Shown: piece after piece, positions 13,649-21,599 of the stretch
How the letters are laid out: every line of letters begins with the position of its first letter
How positions within the stretch are numbered: the stretch's first letter is position 1
IMG/VR virus record: IMGVR_UViG_3300013131_001940
Span: 1 to 43,151 of that record
Direction: 5' to 3' (one strand)
Length of the DNA: 43,151 nucleotides
DNA from: a virus
The notes under the pieces: generated by a model
The model's database searches: none
Seen by the model: only the letters and a program-made list of their open reading frames with translations
Told to the model about the DNA's origin: nothing
Position numbers and translations under genes: made by a program

Positions 13649-15208
13649 TTATTCTGGAATTAATTTATCAAGTTCTTCATCTTCTCTCTCGTCTGCATAG
13701 GCAGATTTATCTTCGCTGCCTTCTTCATAGAATAGCGTATTGGCAATACTCTTAACACCACCACGAAGCCTAGCACCTTCAACACCGTTTAGAAATCCAA
13801 GTGTAGTAGCAGTTTCGATCAGTTCAAAAGCAGTTTCTTTGTCTGTGCAGGCAAATAATTCTTCAACAAAGCTGTCGAAGTACAGAATGTTTCTTGGAAC
13901 CCAATCTGAAATCTCATCGCTATAATCATTATCTTTGACTTTAGCTCTATAAGTTCTCCAATTCATTCTCGGCTTGTTTAACAGCTCAATATCCATTAAT
14001 TGATTAGCTCTTTGCACTGCTGTGATGTGGCAGTAGACATTATGTCCCATCATTAAGGCATAGGCAAAGCTATCCCAAGAAGTTTTACCTTCTTTGCCGA
14101 TCTTGTTCAACATTCCTGGTGCATAGTGGCAGATATCAGCGATCGTAAGTCTGCGACCAACTTCGGATTCGAAAGGAAAAGGTATATCGTGCTGTCCGGC
14201 AAGACCCTTATTATCCGGGGCTTTATCCATGATAACACTCCATCGTTTAGGGGTATGTTGGGCGTTAGTGTATACCAATCCGTGAGCTGTTGCGATGAAA
14301 GGTGATGCGCAGTCGAAGCTGATAGTGAAGTTTTCATTAATGTGTTTCCTAATCTGTCTTTGTAACGAAGTTAGATAACAACTCCAATCTAACTGTGCGG
14401 TACCTAAGAAGTGCATCCAATCCCTGCCTTCTAGCATACCATCAAACTTCATAGTGATAAGTCTTCGAAGTGTCACAGGCATTTTGCACATGTTGGCACC
14501 ACCCATTGCCCAACCTTCCGCAACCTTATCTCCATACACAGCGGGGTCTGAAAATTCTTTGACTCCTTGATACCATGCTTCTGCATTTTCCCAATTTGAA
14601 CCTTGCAAAACATTTAATAGTTTAGTACCACCATTCGCAGAACCGATTCTATTTTCAATAAAATATTTGTTATTGAATTTGGTTTTCTCTAGACAATCTT
14701 CAAATGTTTTGAGTCCTGTTTTTGGGCTGTGGATATGATCACAAGCCCATGTTGGAACGTCTAGCATCATAGACCAATCCGCAGTGACATCTAACCAGGT
14801 GAGAATCTTTTCACGAACTTTATTGGCAGAGGGGCCTTCAAAATTCTGCCAATCAAATTTAATAACACCTTTACCAATCTGATATCCACCAGAATCTCCT
14901 AGTATCATAGTTTTACTACGATCTCGATCCTGGATCATTAGTTCTTGCTTGAGACTTTTTTCAATATCGAGCTGTGCATGTCCTGCAGAATACAAAGCAT
15001 ATTTGTAATAAAAATATCCTTGTTCCGGGTTAAGAAAATTCATGCCTTCTATGCCACGATCAAAATCTTTAGGAATTCGCTCTGCGGGAACAAATTCTTC
15101 CTGTCTTTGTTTGTCTACATATGTAGAATAGAAAGAACTTATTGCTGGTAGATAAACAGCATAGTCTTTTTGTAATGGTGTTAAATCAACTGGTTGTTTC
15201 TTTGTCAT
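13649..15208 (-). CDS. dpdA: DpdA/TGT-like 7-deazaguanine DNA transglycosylase
   Basis: A 519-aa protein with the TIM-barrel motifs of tRNA-guanine transglycosylase, in order: ILGDSGGYQIG (general acid/base Asp105), MMLDVPTWA at 148-156, LNVLQGSNWENA at 198-209, GWAMGGA, HFLGTAQLDW, and ISFDCASPF with the nucleophile Asp299 (TGT FDCVxPTR). Phage DpdA proteins use this fold to exchange guanine in DNA for a 7-deazaguanine. The CxCx2C...H zinc site of tRNA TGTs is absent, while the following HNV...QRANQLM helix is kept. It lies directly behind gp45 and gp43, and folE, queE and a queD-like gene are downstream. The choice of DNA over tRNA is inferred from that context. Confidence 0.8.
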   Translation of the reverse strand: MTKKQPVDLTPLQKDYAVYLPAISSFYSTYVDKQRQEEFVPAERIPKDFDRGIEGMNFLNPEQGYFYYKYALYSAGHAQLDIEKSLKQELMIQDRDRSKTMILGDSGGYQIGKGVIKFDWQNFEGPSANKVREKILTWLDVTADWSMMLDVPTWACDHIHSPKTGLKTFEDCLEKTKFNNKYFIENRIGSANGGTKLLNVLQGSNWENAEAWYQGVKEFSDPAVYGDKVAEGWAMGGANMCKMPVTLRRLITMKFDGMLEGRDWMHFLGTAQLDWSCYLTSLQRQIRKHINENFTISFDCASPFIATAHGLVYTNAQHTPKRWSVIMDKAPDNKGLAGQHDIPFPFESEVGRRLTIADICHYAPGMLNKIGKEGKTSWDSFAYALMMGHNVYCHITAVQRANQLMDIELLNKPRMNWRTYRAKVKDNDYSDEISDWVPRNILYFDSFVEELFACTDKETAFELIETATTLGFLNGVEGARLRGGVKSIANTLFYEEGSEDKSAYADEREDEELDKLIPE

Positions 15209-15210
15209 AT

Positions 15211-15948
15211 TTAGGCCGCTTGAGCTGGAATAATATATTTGTAAGTTGCAAGCCCACTGTCTAGAGTGATCTGGATAGCACCTTCATTGCTCAATGACAT
15301 CTTGGTGGTGTTTACATCTGCAATCTTAAGAATGCTTAAAATTGGTAGCACAGGCCATGTCCAACCTCGATCTAGTTTACCTACTACGTTTTGTGCAAAT
15401 ACAAACTCTCCACCATGCGTTGAAGCATCTCCAAATATAAACTTTAAGTTGGAATTGTCTGTCTTGGCTAAGAATGTTGGATGCTCATTGTTGGCACCTG
15501 CTTGGAAGTTGAAACGCTGTACCGCGGCCACGCTAGGTTCCAGTTCCACATCCCACTTGACACCACGGAACTTCACCGTCTTCATCTTTTCGTTGATGAT
15601 TTCTGCATTCATAAAACGATAATCGTTTTTAAAATCGCTGTCTTTGTTTTCAAAGTGGATGCCTACAGGAATAACGTCACCGTTGCGTTCTGCAGTAGTG
15701 ATTGAAATCTTTGCATCATCCTTGTATTCTGCTCCGTCTAACAGATACTTTAGTTTGTTGAGCTGCGGCATACCAAACACACCCAACATGTCTGGATAAG
15801 GGTTAACAGTTTCTGCTTCCATAATCACTGAACGGTCATCAGCCATTGAGTTGATTGTGGTTTTTTCTTCTGTGCCTGTGACCTTGACCGTGGTCAAGAA
15901 GCCTAGGTTCTGTGTGTGGCTTACGATGTCTTGTAGTATATCTTTCAT
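15211..15948 (-). CDS. 45: Sliding clamp, DNA polymerase accessory protein
   Basis: A 245-aa homologue of T4 gp45, the trimeric ring that tethers gp43 to DNA and, in T4, also activates late promoters. It is recognised by overall similarity to marine-phage gp45 (DMLGVFGMPQLNKLKYLL, KFIFGDAST) and by position next to gp43. GGAGAA precedes the start. It links replication to the NATAAATA late promoters seen in the structural genes. Confidence 0.9.
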   Translation of the reverse strand: MKDILQDIVSHTQNLGFLTTVKVTGTEEKTTINSMADDRSVIMEAETVNPYPDMLGVFGMPQLNKLKYLLDGAEYKDDAKISITTAERNGDVIPVGIHFENKDSDFKNDYRFMNAEIINEKMKTVKFRGVKWDVELEPSVAAVQRFNFQAGANNEHPTFLAKTDNSNLKFIFGDASTHGGEFVFAQNVVGKLDRGWTWPVLPILSILKIADVNTTKMSLSNEGAIQITLDSGLATYKYIIPAQAA

Positions 15949-16010
15949 TTAGAGATTCTCCATGTATATTAAGATTATATTTAGATCTTGAGAAAAAATC
16001 AACCTAGAAA

Positions 16011-18674
16011 TCACTCAAAATCAAACAGTTTGCTGAATGTGTTATCCGACCTTGTTGAACTGATGTCCCATTCCAAGACACCAATAAGGTTTTCTAGCTT
16101 TTCGTCAATGACAGTGGTTTCCATCTCAGCATCGTCGAAAGGCAGATCTTTGAACCATTGCGGCAGTCTCAGTTCATCCACAGGATATGCCACTGAGGTA
16201 TAGCCCATAGGATTGTCTTTGACCTTGCAGACAATGACTTTAGCACCATCTACGATGTTCATAGAATACTTGTCATCCATCATGCGCTTTAAAGTGTTCC
16301 AGTTTAGACTGGCTCGAACATGTCCGGGCATGTTAGTCTTACCTGCTTTCTTTTCTTTGTCACGATAGTCGGTGATGTTGTTGGCACGTTTAGGTGATCC
16401 TTTTTCCCAACCAGGCCGTGTCTTGAATTCTGTGCGAAAGTTAGTGATGTATTCCAACACTGATTCTTTGGTCTCGCCGTTTAGTACTCGGGTAAGCACT
16501 GCACTCAAGAAGTCTTGGATAACAACCGGGGTATCTGACCGTTTGAGGTCCAACCCCATGGCTTTGATTTTGCCTGGCCCATCAACGTCTGCACGTTTGC
16601 CTTCTTTGTCGTAGTAGAGAACTGCATATCGTTTTTTGGTGATGAACAGTCCTTTGCTTGCAACAATCTCGCGACCTGCCTTGATGACGTCTCCCCGTGT
16701 TTTTGGACAGTGGAAGGCGTCCTGCATGAATTTGACAAATGTTCCATTGACTGTTTCTCCTATGGTATCGTAGAGTTCAATTACCGATTCCCTGGTCCAG
16801 GGAATCAGTCCTTTCTCAATGTCTTTCTTCAGCGTAGAATACGCAGAGAAATAACAAGAGTCTGTGTCACCGTAGATAATAGCACGACCAACATGATCTG
16901 CTTCTCCGGTAATGATTTCATTGACTTTTGCGGCCATATGGCGAGCAATAGCTCTGCCAGTGAGTGTGGTTGATTGACCGATTCTGTTATCAAAGAATCT
17001 GCAGCCTGGATTTAAGATAGCACCATACAGGCTGTTCAAGTTAATCTTCTTAACCAGCTGTCGCTTGTCCCAGTATTCTTCTTCGATCTTGTTGCCAGCG
17101 GCAATACATTCTTTGAGTTTGGCCTGCATCTCTTTGCGTTCTGCATACCAACGTTTCAGCAGTCCTGGAATGATACCTTCTTTCTCATAGGTAAAGATAG
17201 TACCATTGGCACTTAGCATCCAAGGTTGATTTGATTCAAAAATTAAATCGTAGATCTGTGCTGCGCTTAAAGTATCAGATCCACCATCTTCCCAGTCAAT
17301 GGTGATTTCACGCCCTACCTTTCTTTCGAGTACGTCAGTGTATTCGATACTGCCAAACATTCCTTCCCAGGCCGAGGCAAAGGATTTATTTTTAGCCATT
17401 TGTCCGTCGATATATTCCTTGGTGCCATCTTGGCGCAGTTGTCCCACGATGGTTTCCGGTCCCATGTTCAGCGCACGAATCGCACTAGGATACAGTGAAT
17501 TAATATCTAGTGAGCCAATCCATTCGTGTATGCCCTTCTTGGGATAGGCTACATAAGCACCTGCAGCCTGTGTGTCTATGCCATCACGATTCACACGATT
17601 AGGAACGATCATGCCACGCTTGTGTGCTTCGTTGATGATGGCCTGTTCTGTAACCGCCACGGCACCCATAGTGGTAGCCAACAGCACTGTGCATTCGTGC
17701 GCCAGTGTGTTAGCCAGAGCCAAGAATTTTAATTTCTTGTCTAACTTGTCCAGTAGAGCAGTGTCTTGCCTGTTGTATTCTATGAATCTACGGAAGTCAT
17801 TGTTGTACAATTGGTCTAAGGTGCCTTCATAGATAGTCTTGTTTTCCCCTATTTCCATTTCACCAATGGCATCCAGGCGATAGGTATGTCGTTCTTCATA
17901 GGTATATTTGCGATACAGTTCAAGACTGTCGAGATGTACACGACCGATGAAGTCATAGGTCACGGCAGTTTTGCCATGCTTTTCGTATTCTCGCTTTTTA
18001 GGAAACTGATTCCATAGACAGAAACGGCGTGTATCCTCTTTGCTTAAGACTTTTGTCACACGATTCACTGTGTAGGGTATATCAAAGCCTTCTGAGTTCC
18101 ATCCGCTGAGCACATCAACATCCTGGATGATGTCCAGGAACGTGTCTAGCATTTCTGATTCAGTTTCGAACAGCATGGTGTTGGGCATGTCTTCAACCTG
18201 ACGTTTGGCATCGGCTATGCTGAGTGTTTTAGGAGGTATGGCCAAACATATCATGGTCTCCATCCATTGTAGATACACAGCGATAGCAGTGATAGGCATG
18301 AACGCATCTTCCGGTGATGCGTATCCACGTTCTGGATCAAAGTCTACTTCGATGTCGAAGAATGCTACGTTAAGTTTGGGAGCGTCGGTGTTGAGATAAT
18401 GATCTTCGAGGCAACGATATATGGGATTGATATCGCTTTCGTAGAGTTTTTTATTGCTGTGTATGGCTAGTTCTTTGCGATGTTCTTTGACATTCTTTGA
18501 ACTAACACGGCTTAATGGTTCGCCTTTGATTGATTGGAACTTGCCGCGGGGATCGATGTAATAAAAAACATGCCTTGCGGGATATTCTTTGAAATGTCTC
18601 TGACCTTTGTCATCTCGTTCGACCACACGGATGATGTCATTGTCGCGATCATAGAAAGCGTCTACGTAACTCAT
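16011..18674 (-). CDS. 43: Family B DNA polymerase
   Basis: An 887-aa gp43 with 3'-5' exonuclease and polymerase domains. Exo I is FFDIEVDF (Asp107, Glu109). Palm motif A is LDINSLYPSAIR (Asp390), motif B KKINLNSLYG near 545 and motif C YGDTDS (601-606). The end, NTFSKLFDFE, matches the short clamp-binding peptide at the C-terminus of T4 gp43. GGAGAAAT stands before the ATG. The size equals that of T4 gp43 (898 aa). No intein or split is seen. Confidence 0.97.
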   Translation of the reverse strand: MSYVDAFYDRDNDIIRVVERDDKGQRHFKEYPARHVFYYIDPRGKFQSIKGEPLSRVSSKNVKEHRKELAIHSNKKLYESDINPIYRCLEDHYLNTDAPKLNVAFFDIEVDFDPERGYASPEDAFMPITAIAVYLQWMETMICLAIPPKTLSIADAKRQVEDMPNTMLFETESEMLDTFLDIIQDVDVLSGWNSEGFDIPYTVNRVTKVLSKEDTRRFCLWNQFPKKREYEKHGKTAVTYDFIGRVHLDSLELYRKYTYEERHTYRLDAIGEMEIGENKTIYEGTLDQLYNNDFRRFIEYNRQDTALLDKLDKKLKFLALANTLAHECTVLLATTMGAVAVTEQAIINEAHKRGMIVPNRVNRDGIDTQAAGAYVAYPKKGIHEWIGSLDINSLYPSAIRALNMGPETIVGQLRQDGTKEYIDGQMAKNKSFASAWEGMFGSIEYTDVLERKVGREITIDWEDGGSDTLSAAQIYDLIFESNQPWMLSANGTIFTYEKEGIIPGLLKRWYAERKEMQAKLKECIAAGNKIEEEYWDKRQLVKKINLNSLYGAILNPGCRFFDNRIGQSTTLTGRAIARHMAAKVNEIITGEADHVGRAIIYGDTDSCYFSAYSTLKKDIEKGLIPWTRESVIELYDTIGETVNGTFVKFMQDAFHCPKTRGDVIKAGREIVASKGLFITKKRYAVLYYDKEGKRADVDGPGKIKAMGLDLKRSDTPVVIQDFLSAVLTRVLNGETKESVLEYITNFRTEFKTRPGWEKGSPKRANNITDYRDKEKKAGKTNMPGHVRASLNWNTLKRMMDDKYSMNIVDGAKVIVCKVKDNPMGYTSVAYPVDELRLPQWFKDLPFDDAEMETTVIDEKLENLIGVLEWDISSTRSDNTFSKLFDFE

Positions 18675-18744
18675 ATTTCTCCATATGTGATTTCCGGCTC
18701 ACAAATACCTCTATCGCGGATTATGGCCTCGCCTGCCTTCTAAC

Positions 18745-19035
18745 TTAATTACTTATCAATCTTGCTAATGCGATGCTGTCGATCGTGACCATAAGTAGGT
18801 AATTAGCCAACAGACCAAAGGAACCACGATTATAGCAGCACCAAGCGTATATAACACAACCCAATATCCATAGGGGGTAAAGAACCAAGAAAGGTGGGGT
18901 TGGAACGGTGAATGCCATAGTGACAGCGCAACCAATAGAAAGAACCCAAGCAAAGACCTCAAGATAAAAACGTACTCGATTGCTTTTATGGTCATTCTTA
19001 ATCCACTCTATTGTATTCTGAAAAACTCTTAACAT
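18745..19035 (-). CDS. Small membrane protein, three predicted spans
   Basis: A 96-aa protein with a short basic N-terminus (IEWIKNDHKSNRVRF) and three hydrophobic segments, near residues 24-44, 48-66 and 72-93. Similar proteins occur beside gp43 in aquatic T4-like phages, and the layout recalls half of a PnuC-like transporter, but no substrate motif is visible. It overlaps the DUF3445-like gene by 38 nt. There is no ribosome binding site; a sigma70-like promoter ends 6 nt before the ATG. Confidence 0.75.
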   Translation of the reverse strand: MLRVFQNTIEWIKNDHKSNRVRFYLEVFAWVLSIGCAVTMAFTVPTPPFLVLYPLWILGCVIYAWCCYNRGSFGLLANYLLMVTIDSIALARLISN

Positions 19036-19744
19036 CTATAGAGTTTAGCAGTTTTTTTATAGTTGTCAAGTGCTTATATTCCAATATGTTATTACTCATA
19101 GAATTTATGCTGTCAAGAATTTTTTTGTTATACACAGTCTTTAAAGGTACTACATCAACTTTAACAAAAAAAAGACTTATTTGATTATCCACCCGGGCTG
19201 TAGTCTGCGTCTCCAATCTAAAGAATAAATCATCTATGCTGGTTGGAATATCATAGATTTTTGTATCTGGGTGGTTGCTTAGATTGGGATTATTAGTCAC
19301 AGTCCAAACATGCCTACGGAAACTTGGTTGTTCACACATTACACGCGATATACCTGGACTGGCTTTGACTAATAATTCGTTATCTGCCACAGGTTTATGT
19401 ATATCTTCTAATAACATGCCTACACGCTGAGAAGGTATAAATCCGCTGGGGAAACAAAAACATATACCAGCTAATTTACCTTGATACATTACTGCTACAT
19501 CTTCTTCTAAACGTAATGCTAGGTCTTCTATCTTTTCCGTAAACACATTACAATATTCTGCGGCCTTGCTAATCACAGATTCAAATCCTTGCATCTGTCC
19601 ATAAAGGTCTAGGCCATATCTTTTTAATTCTGTTTTTTTCTTTTGGATTATTGTTTGATCTGGAGGAGAAATAAAAACAGGTCCTGTGTTGCGAATCATA
19701 TTAGGACCTGTTGTATATGGAGTTTTTATAAAGTCAATCTGCAT
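18998..19744 (-). CDS. DUF3445-like (heme-dependent N-demethylase family) protein
   Basis: A 248-aa protein resembling DUF3445, a family of heme-dependent oxidative N-demethylases. GICFCFPSGFIPSQRVG (93-109) matches the family phrase CFPSGW, and LEDIHKPVADNELL the H-x-PV turn. RRHVWTVTNNPNL and LFFRLETQTTARV (173-185) match the later motifs. Which residues bind heme cannot be settled by eye. It overlaps the AdoMet-decarboxylase gene by 11 nt, so an amine substrate is an attractive guess. Confidence 0.6.
   Translation of the reverse strand: MQIDFIKTPYTTGPNMIRNTGPVFISPPDQTIIQKKKTELKRYGLDLYGQMQGFESVISKAAEYCNVFTEKIEDLALRLEEDVAVMYQGKLAGICFCFPSGFIPSQRVGMLLEDIHKPVADNELLVKASPGISRVMCEQPSFRRHVWTVTNNPNLSNHPDTKIYDIPTSIDDLFFRLETQTTARVDNQISLFFVKVDVVPLKTVYNKKILDSINSMSNNILEYKHLTTIKKLLNSIDVKSFSEYNRVD
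19042..19069 (-). promoter_or_regulatory. Sigma70-like promoter before the small membrane protein
   Basis: TTGACA (19069-19064), a 16-nt spacer and TAAACT (19047-19042, 4 of 6). The predicted start coincides with the ATG at 19035, which has no ribosome binding site. It lies in the 3' end of the upstream gene. The -10 box is imperfect. Confidence 0.45.
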
Positions 19745-20093
19745 GTCTTGTTAGAAAATTCACACGTATCTTACTAGGCTTGAAGTATTGTTGTACCACT
19801 GACTTGGCTACTTCCATGTCAAATTCTTTACAACTGAAGATGTCAAAGTAGGCTGTGCCATCTAATTCCATAAAATGCGCAGAGATATTAGACGTTGTGA
19901 TCAATTGCATTAGACTATATCCTTGTTTAGGATCGCCCGGTAAAAGATATTCGATGATTGGTTCTCCGTGTGCTTCCATGCCAATTCTATCTACTAGGTC
20001 TTTGACAAATTTGTAGATATTATCACGGTTCGCAACAGAGTCAATGTCACAACCACTGCAATCTAATAGAAGATGATATCCCCAGTAGCTCAT
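19734..20093 (-). CDS. speD: S-adenosylmethionine decarboxylase-like protein
   Basis: A 119-aa SpeD, the pyruvoyl enzyme that makes decarboxylated AdoMet for spermidine synthesis. GYHLLLDCSGCD at the start, TTSNISAHFME (66-76) and AYFDIFSCKEF (81-91) match. Ser68 aligns with the serine that self-processes to pyruvoyl and Cys88 with the catalytic Cys. The residue before the cleavage site is Thr67, where bacterial SpeD has Glu. speD is known from T4-like cyanophages. TAATG coupling with the upstream gene. Confidence 0.78.
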   Translation of the reverse strand: MSYWGYHLLLDCSGCDIDSVANRDNIYKFVKDLVDRIGMEAHGEPIIEYLLPGDPKQGYSLMQLITTSNISAHFMELDGTAYFDIFSCKEFDMEVAKSVVQQYFKPSKIRVNFLTRHAD

Positions 20094-20353
20094 TATTCCG
20101 GTAACCTCTTTGTAACACCAAGAATCATTTCAATTTCATCCCATTCTTCTTCGTGAGATTTCCAATTATCTTTGTGTGCGATCTTGATCGCTTTATTGAT
20201 GATGCTGGGTTTGACCTGTAGTTCTTCTGCGACAGCTTTGACAGTTTCTTTAAGACCTTCTTGCAGATCTTCTATTTCACGAAGTACATTTCCACCTTCG
20301 TTGATGAGACGCTCAAGTTTTGCTCGTTCTTCTGGACCATACAGCTTTGCCAT
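20093..20353 (-). CDS. dsbA: DsbA-like dsDNA-binding late transcription protein
   Basis: An 86-aa helical, basic/acidic protein resembling the T4-like DsbA small double-stranded DNA-binding protein (about 89 aa in T4), which binds near late promoters. EERAKLERLINEGGNVLREI and VKAVAEELQVKPSIINKAIK, with IAHKDNW near residue 58, fit the cyanophage versions I recall. AGGAG stands 6 nt before the ATG, and a near-consensus sigma70 promoter drives it. Confidence 0.72.
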   Translation of the reverse strand: MAKLYGPEERAKLERLINEGGNVLREIEDLQEGLKETVKAVAEELQVKPSIINKAIKIAHKDNWKSHEEEWDEIEMILGVTKRLPE

Positions 20354-20372
20354 ATAATTCTCCTATATTATT

Positions 20373-20401
20373 ATTATATAGTCATAAAAAAAGCCAGTCA
20401 A
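20373..20401 (-). promoter_or_regulatory. Near-consensus sigma70 promoter before dsbA
   Basis: TTGACT (20401-20396), a 17-nt spacer and TATAAT (20378-20373) match the consensus at 11 of 12 positions. The -35 box lies in the loop and 3' arm of the terminator hairpin of the upstream structural gene. The expected start near 20366 leaves a 13-nt leader with AGGAG. Confidence 0.8.
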
Positions 20402-20415
20402 TGGTAGACTGGCTT
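20383..20415 (-). terminator. Rho-independent terminator
   Basis: A perfect 9-bp stem (AAGCCAGTC/GACTGGCTT, 20391-20415) with a 7-nt loop is followed on the minus strand by seven T. It ends the transcript of the lysine-rich structural gene, whose stop lies 20 nt upstream. Confidence 0.9.
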
Positions 20416-20435
20416 AGGTTAACCAAAAGGTTGAT

Positions 20436-21299
20436 TTATTTTTGAGCTTCGCTGAGTACGTCATACATTTCAAATGTACCTCCGTTGCGCTCATAGATCA
20501 ATCCGGCATATAATTCTGCTTTCATACCTTCACCTAGTTTGCTGGTAGCCACACGAGTAGCCCAGTTAAATAGTGATTTGTCTAGAGGATCGATCTGTTG
20601 TTGTCCACCGCTTTCTTGAACTAGTTGAACCATCTGCTTGAAACTTAATTTTTGTTCTATTGATTCTTTCACAGGCTGTTTCTTGCCTGTTGGCACTATC
20701 TTCGATTCATCCTTTTTTCCAAAGTATTTGGCCTGCTTGTCGCTCATGCCCTTCTTGCCAGCTGGCTTGTCATCGCCTTTGTCAGCCGCAGCTTTTTTCA
20801 TTGGCTCTTTCTTGTCGCCGTCTTTGTCGATGTCTAGGAAATCTGGCTTAGATCCTTCTTTTACTTCTTGTTTCTTGTCCTTCTTGGCTTTGGCCTTTTC
20901 GTCTTTCTTGGCTTCTACCATCTTCATGAACTTGCTTTTGAATTCAGGTTCTACGCTTTCTTTTTTGGCTTTTTTCTTTGGCTTGTCATCTTCGTCATCA
21001 TCTTCAGGTTCTGCCTTGCTGCCACCGTAGTTTTTGCCAGCATGGTGTTTGACGCCTGTAGCAGTCTTTTCTATAGTGCCACCGGTAGAACTAGGCTTTT
21101 TATCACCTACTTTCATTTCTTCTTTGACATCTTCTTCTTTCTTTTTCTTAGCTTCAGCTACATATGTGCTTTGTCCTGCTAGCACACGCAGAGCAGCATC
21201 TTCGTTGAGCTGCACAGCTTTGTCTAGTACAGGAGCAGCTACGGTAGAGATCTGATCATCCATTGAGCTGATTTTTGTGATAAGTGATTTAAAGTCCAT
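20436..21299 (-). CDS. Lysine-rich virion-associated protein with EF-hand-like motif
   Basis: A 287-aa protein. It has a short helical N-terminus, then a long Lys/Glu/Asp-rich disordered middle (residues 50-220), then a folded C-terminus (SLFNWATRVATSKLGEG). Within the middle, PDFLDIDKDGDKKEPMKKA resembles an EF-hand/dockerin calcium loop found in other environmental phage proteins. The composition resembles prohead-core or internal head proteins. It has its own late promoter (GATAAATA) and an AAGGAA ribosome binding site, and ends in a strong terminator. Confidence 0.75.
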   Translation of the reverse strand: MDFKSLITKISSMDDQISTVAAPVLDKAVQLNEDAALRVLAGQSTYVAEAKKKKEEDVKEEMKVGDKKPSSTGGTIEKTATGVKHHAGKNYGGSKAEPEDDDEDDKPKKKAKKESVEPEFKSKFMKMVEAKKDEKAKAKKDKKQEVKEGSKPDFLDIDKDGDKKEPMKKAAADKGDDKPAGKKGMSDKQAKYFGKKDESKIVPTGKKQPVKESIEQKLSFKQMVQLVQESGGQQQIDPLDKSLFNWATRVATSKLGEGMKAELYAGLIYERNGGTFEMYDVLSEAQK

Positions 21300-21331
21300 G
21301 TTCGATTCCTTGTTCCTAACGGTTGGTATTG

Positions 21332-21339
21332 TATTTATC
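21332..21339 (-). promoter_or_regulatory. Late promoter GATAAATA
   Basis: The octamer lies in the intergenic gap, 32 nt before the start at 21299, with AAGGAA in the leader. It matches the NATAAATA late motif. Confidence 0.65.
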
Positions 21340-21595
21340 TTTTTACTGCAGAGCCAGCCCCAAACAAACTGGTACTTTGATCTAGGGCATTTTTGGCAGT
21401 GCCGTCCTTGTTTTTAGGCTGCATTACCTTGGGCTGTGGAGGTGATTTAGTTCCAGAACCCGTGGCAGGACTGCCAGTATAACTCTTTTTACCTCTGGCT
21501 TTGCCTGGGCTGATATGCGGATTTACCACGGTAGCAATACTACCTGATGAGGTAGATCCAGCAGTGGCGGATTCTAAGATTTCTTGTATTCGCAT
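21335..21595 (-). CDS. Gly/Ser/Pro-rich late protein
   Basis: An 86-aa protein, MRIQEILESATAGSTSSG at its start, then a disordered Gly/Ser/Lys/Pro region with IATVVNPHISPGKARGKKS. These phrases recur, from memory, in small proteins of aquatic phages. The ATG at 21595 has no ribosome binding site. AATAAATA (21601-21608) ends 5 nt before it, placing the predicted late start exactly on the ATG. A GTG at 21619 is an alternative start. Confidence 0.65.
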   Translation of the reverse strand: MRIQEILESATAGSTSSGSIATVVNPHISPGKARGKKSYTGSPATGSGTKSPPQPKVMQPKNKDGTAKNALDQSTSLFGAGSAVKR

Positions 21596-21599
21596 AGTA

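Noticed and set aside
15949-16010. Regulatory structure between gp43 and gp45
   Set aside because: The 62-nt gap is AT-rich with a GGAGAA ribosome binding site, but I see no hairpin or promoter.
19088-19116. TTGACA at 19116-19111 as a second promoter
   Set aside because: No -10 box at 15-18 nt and no start codon follows at a useful distance.
20638-21030. Long plus-strand open frames opposite the lysine-rich structural gene
   Set aside because: They mirror the Lys/Glu-rich minus-strand gene (Ser/Leu/Phe-rich antisense reading), with no ribosome binding site and no protein-like pattern.
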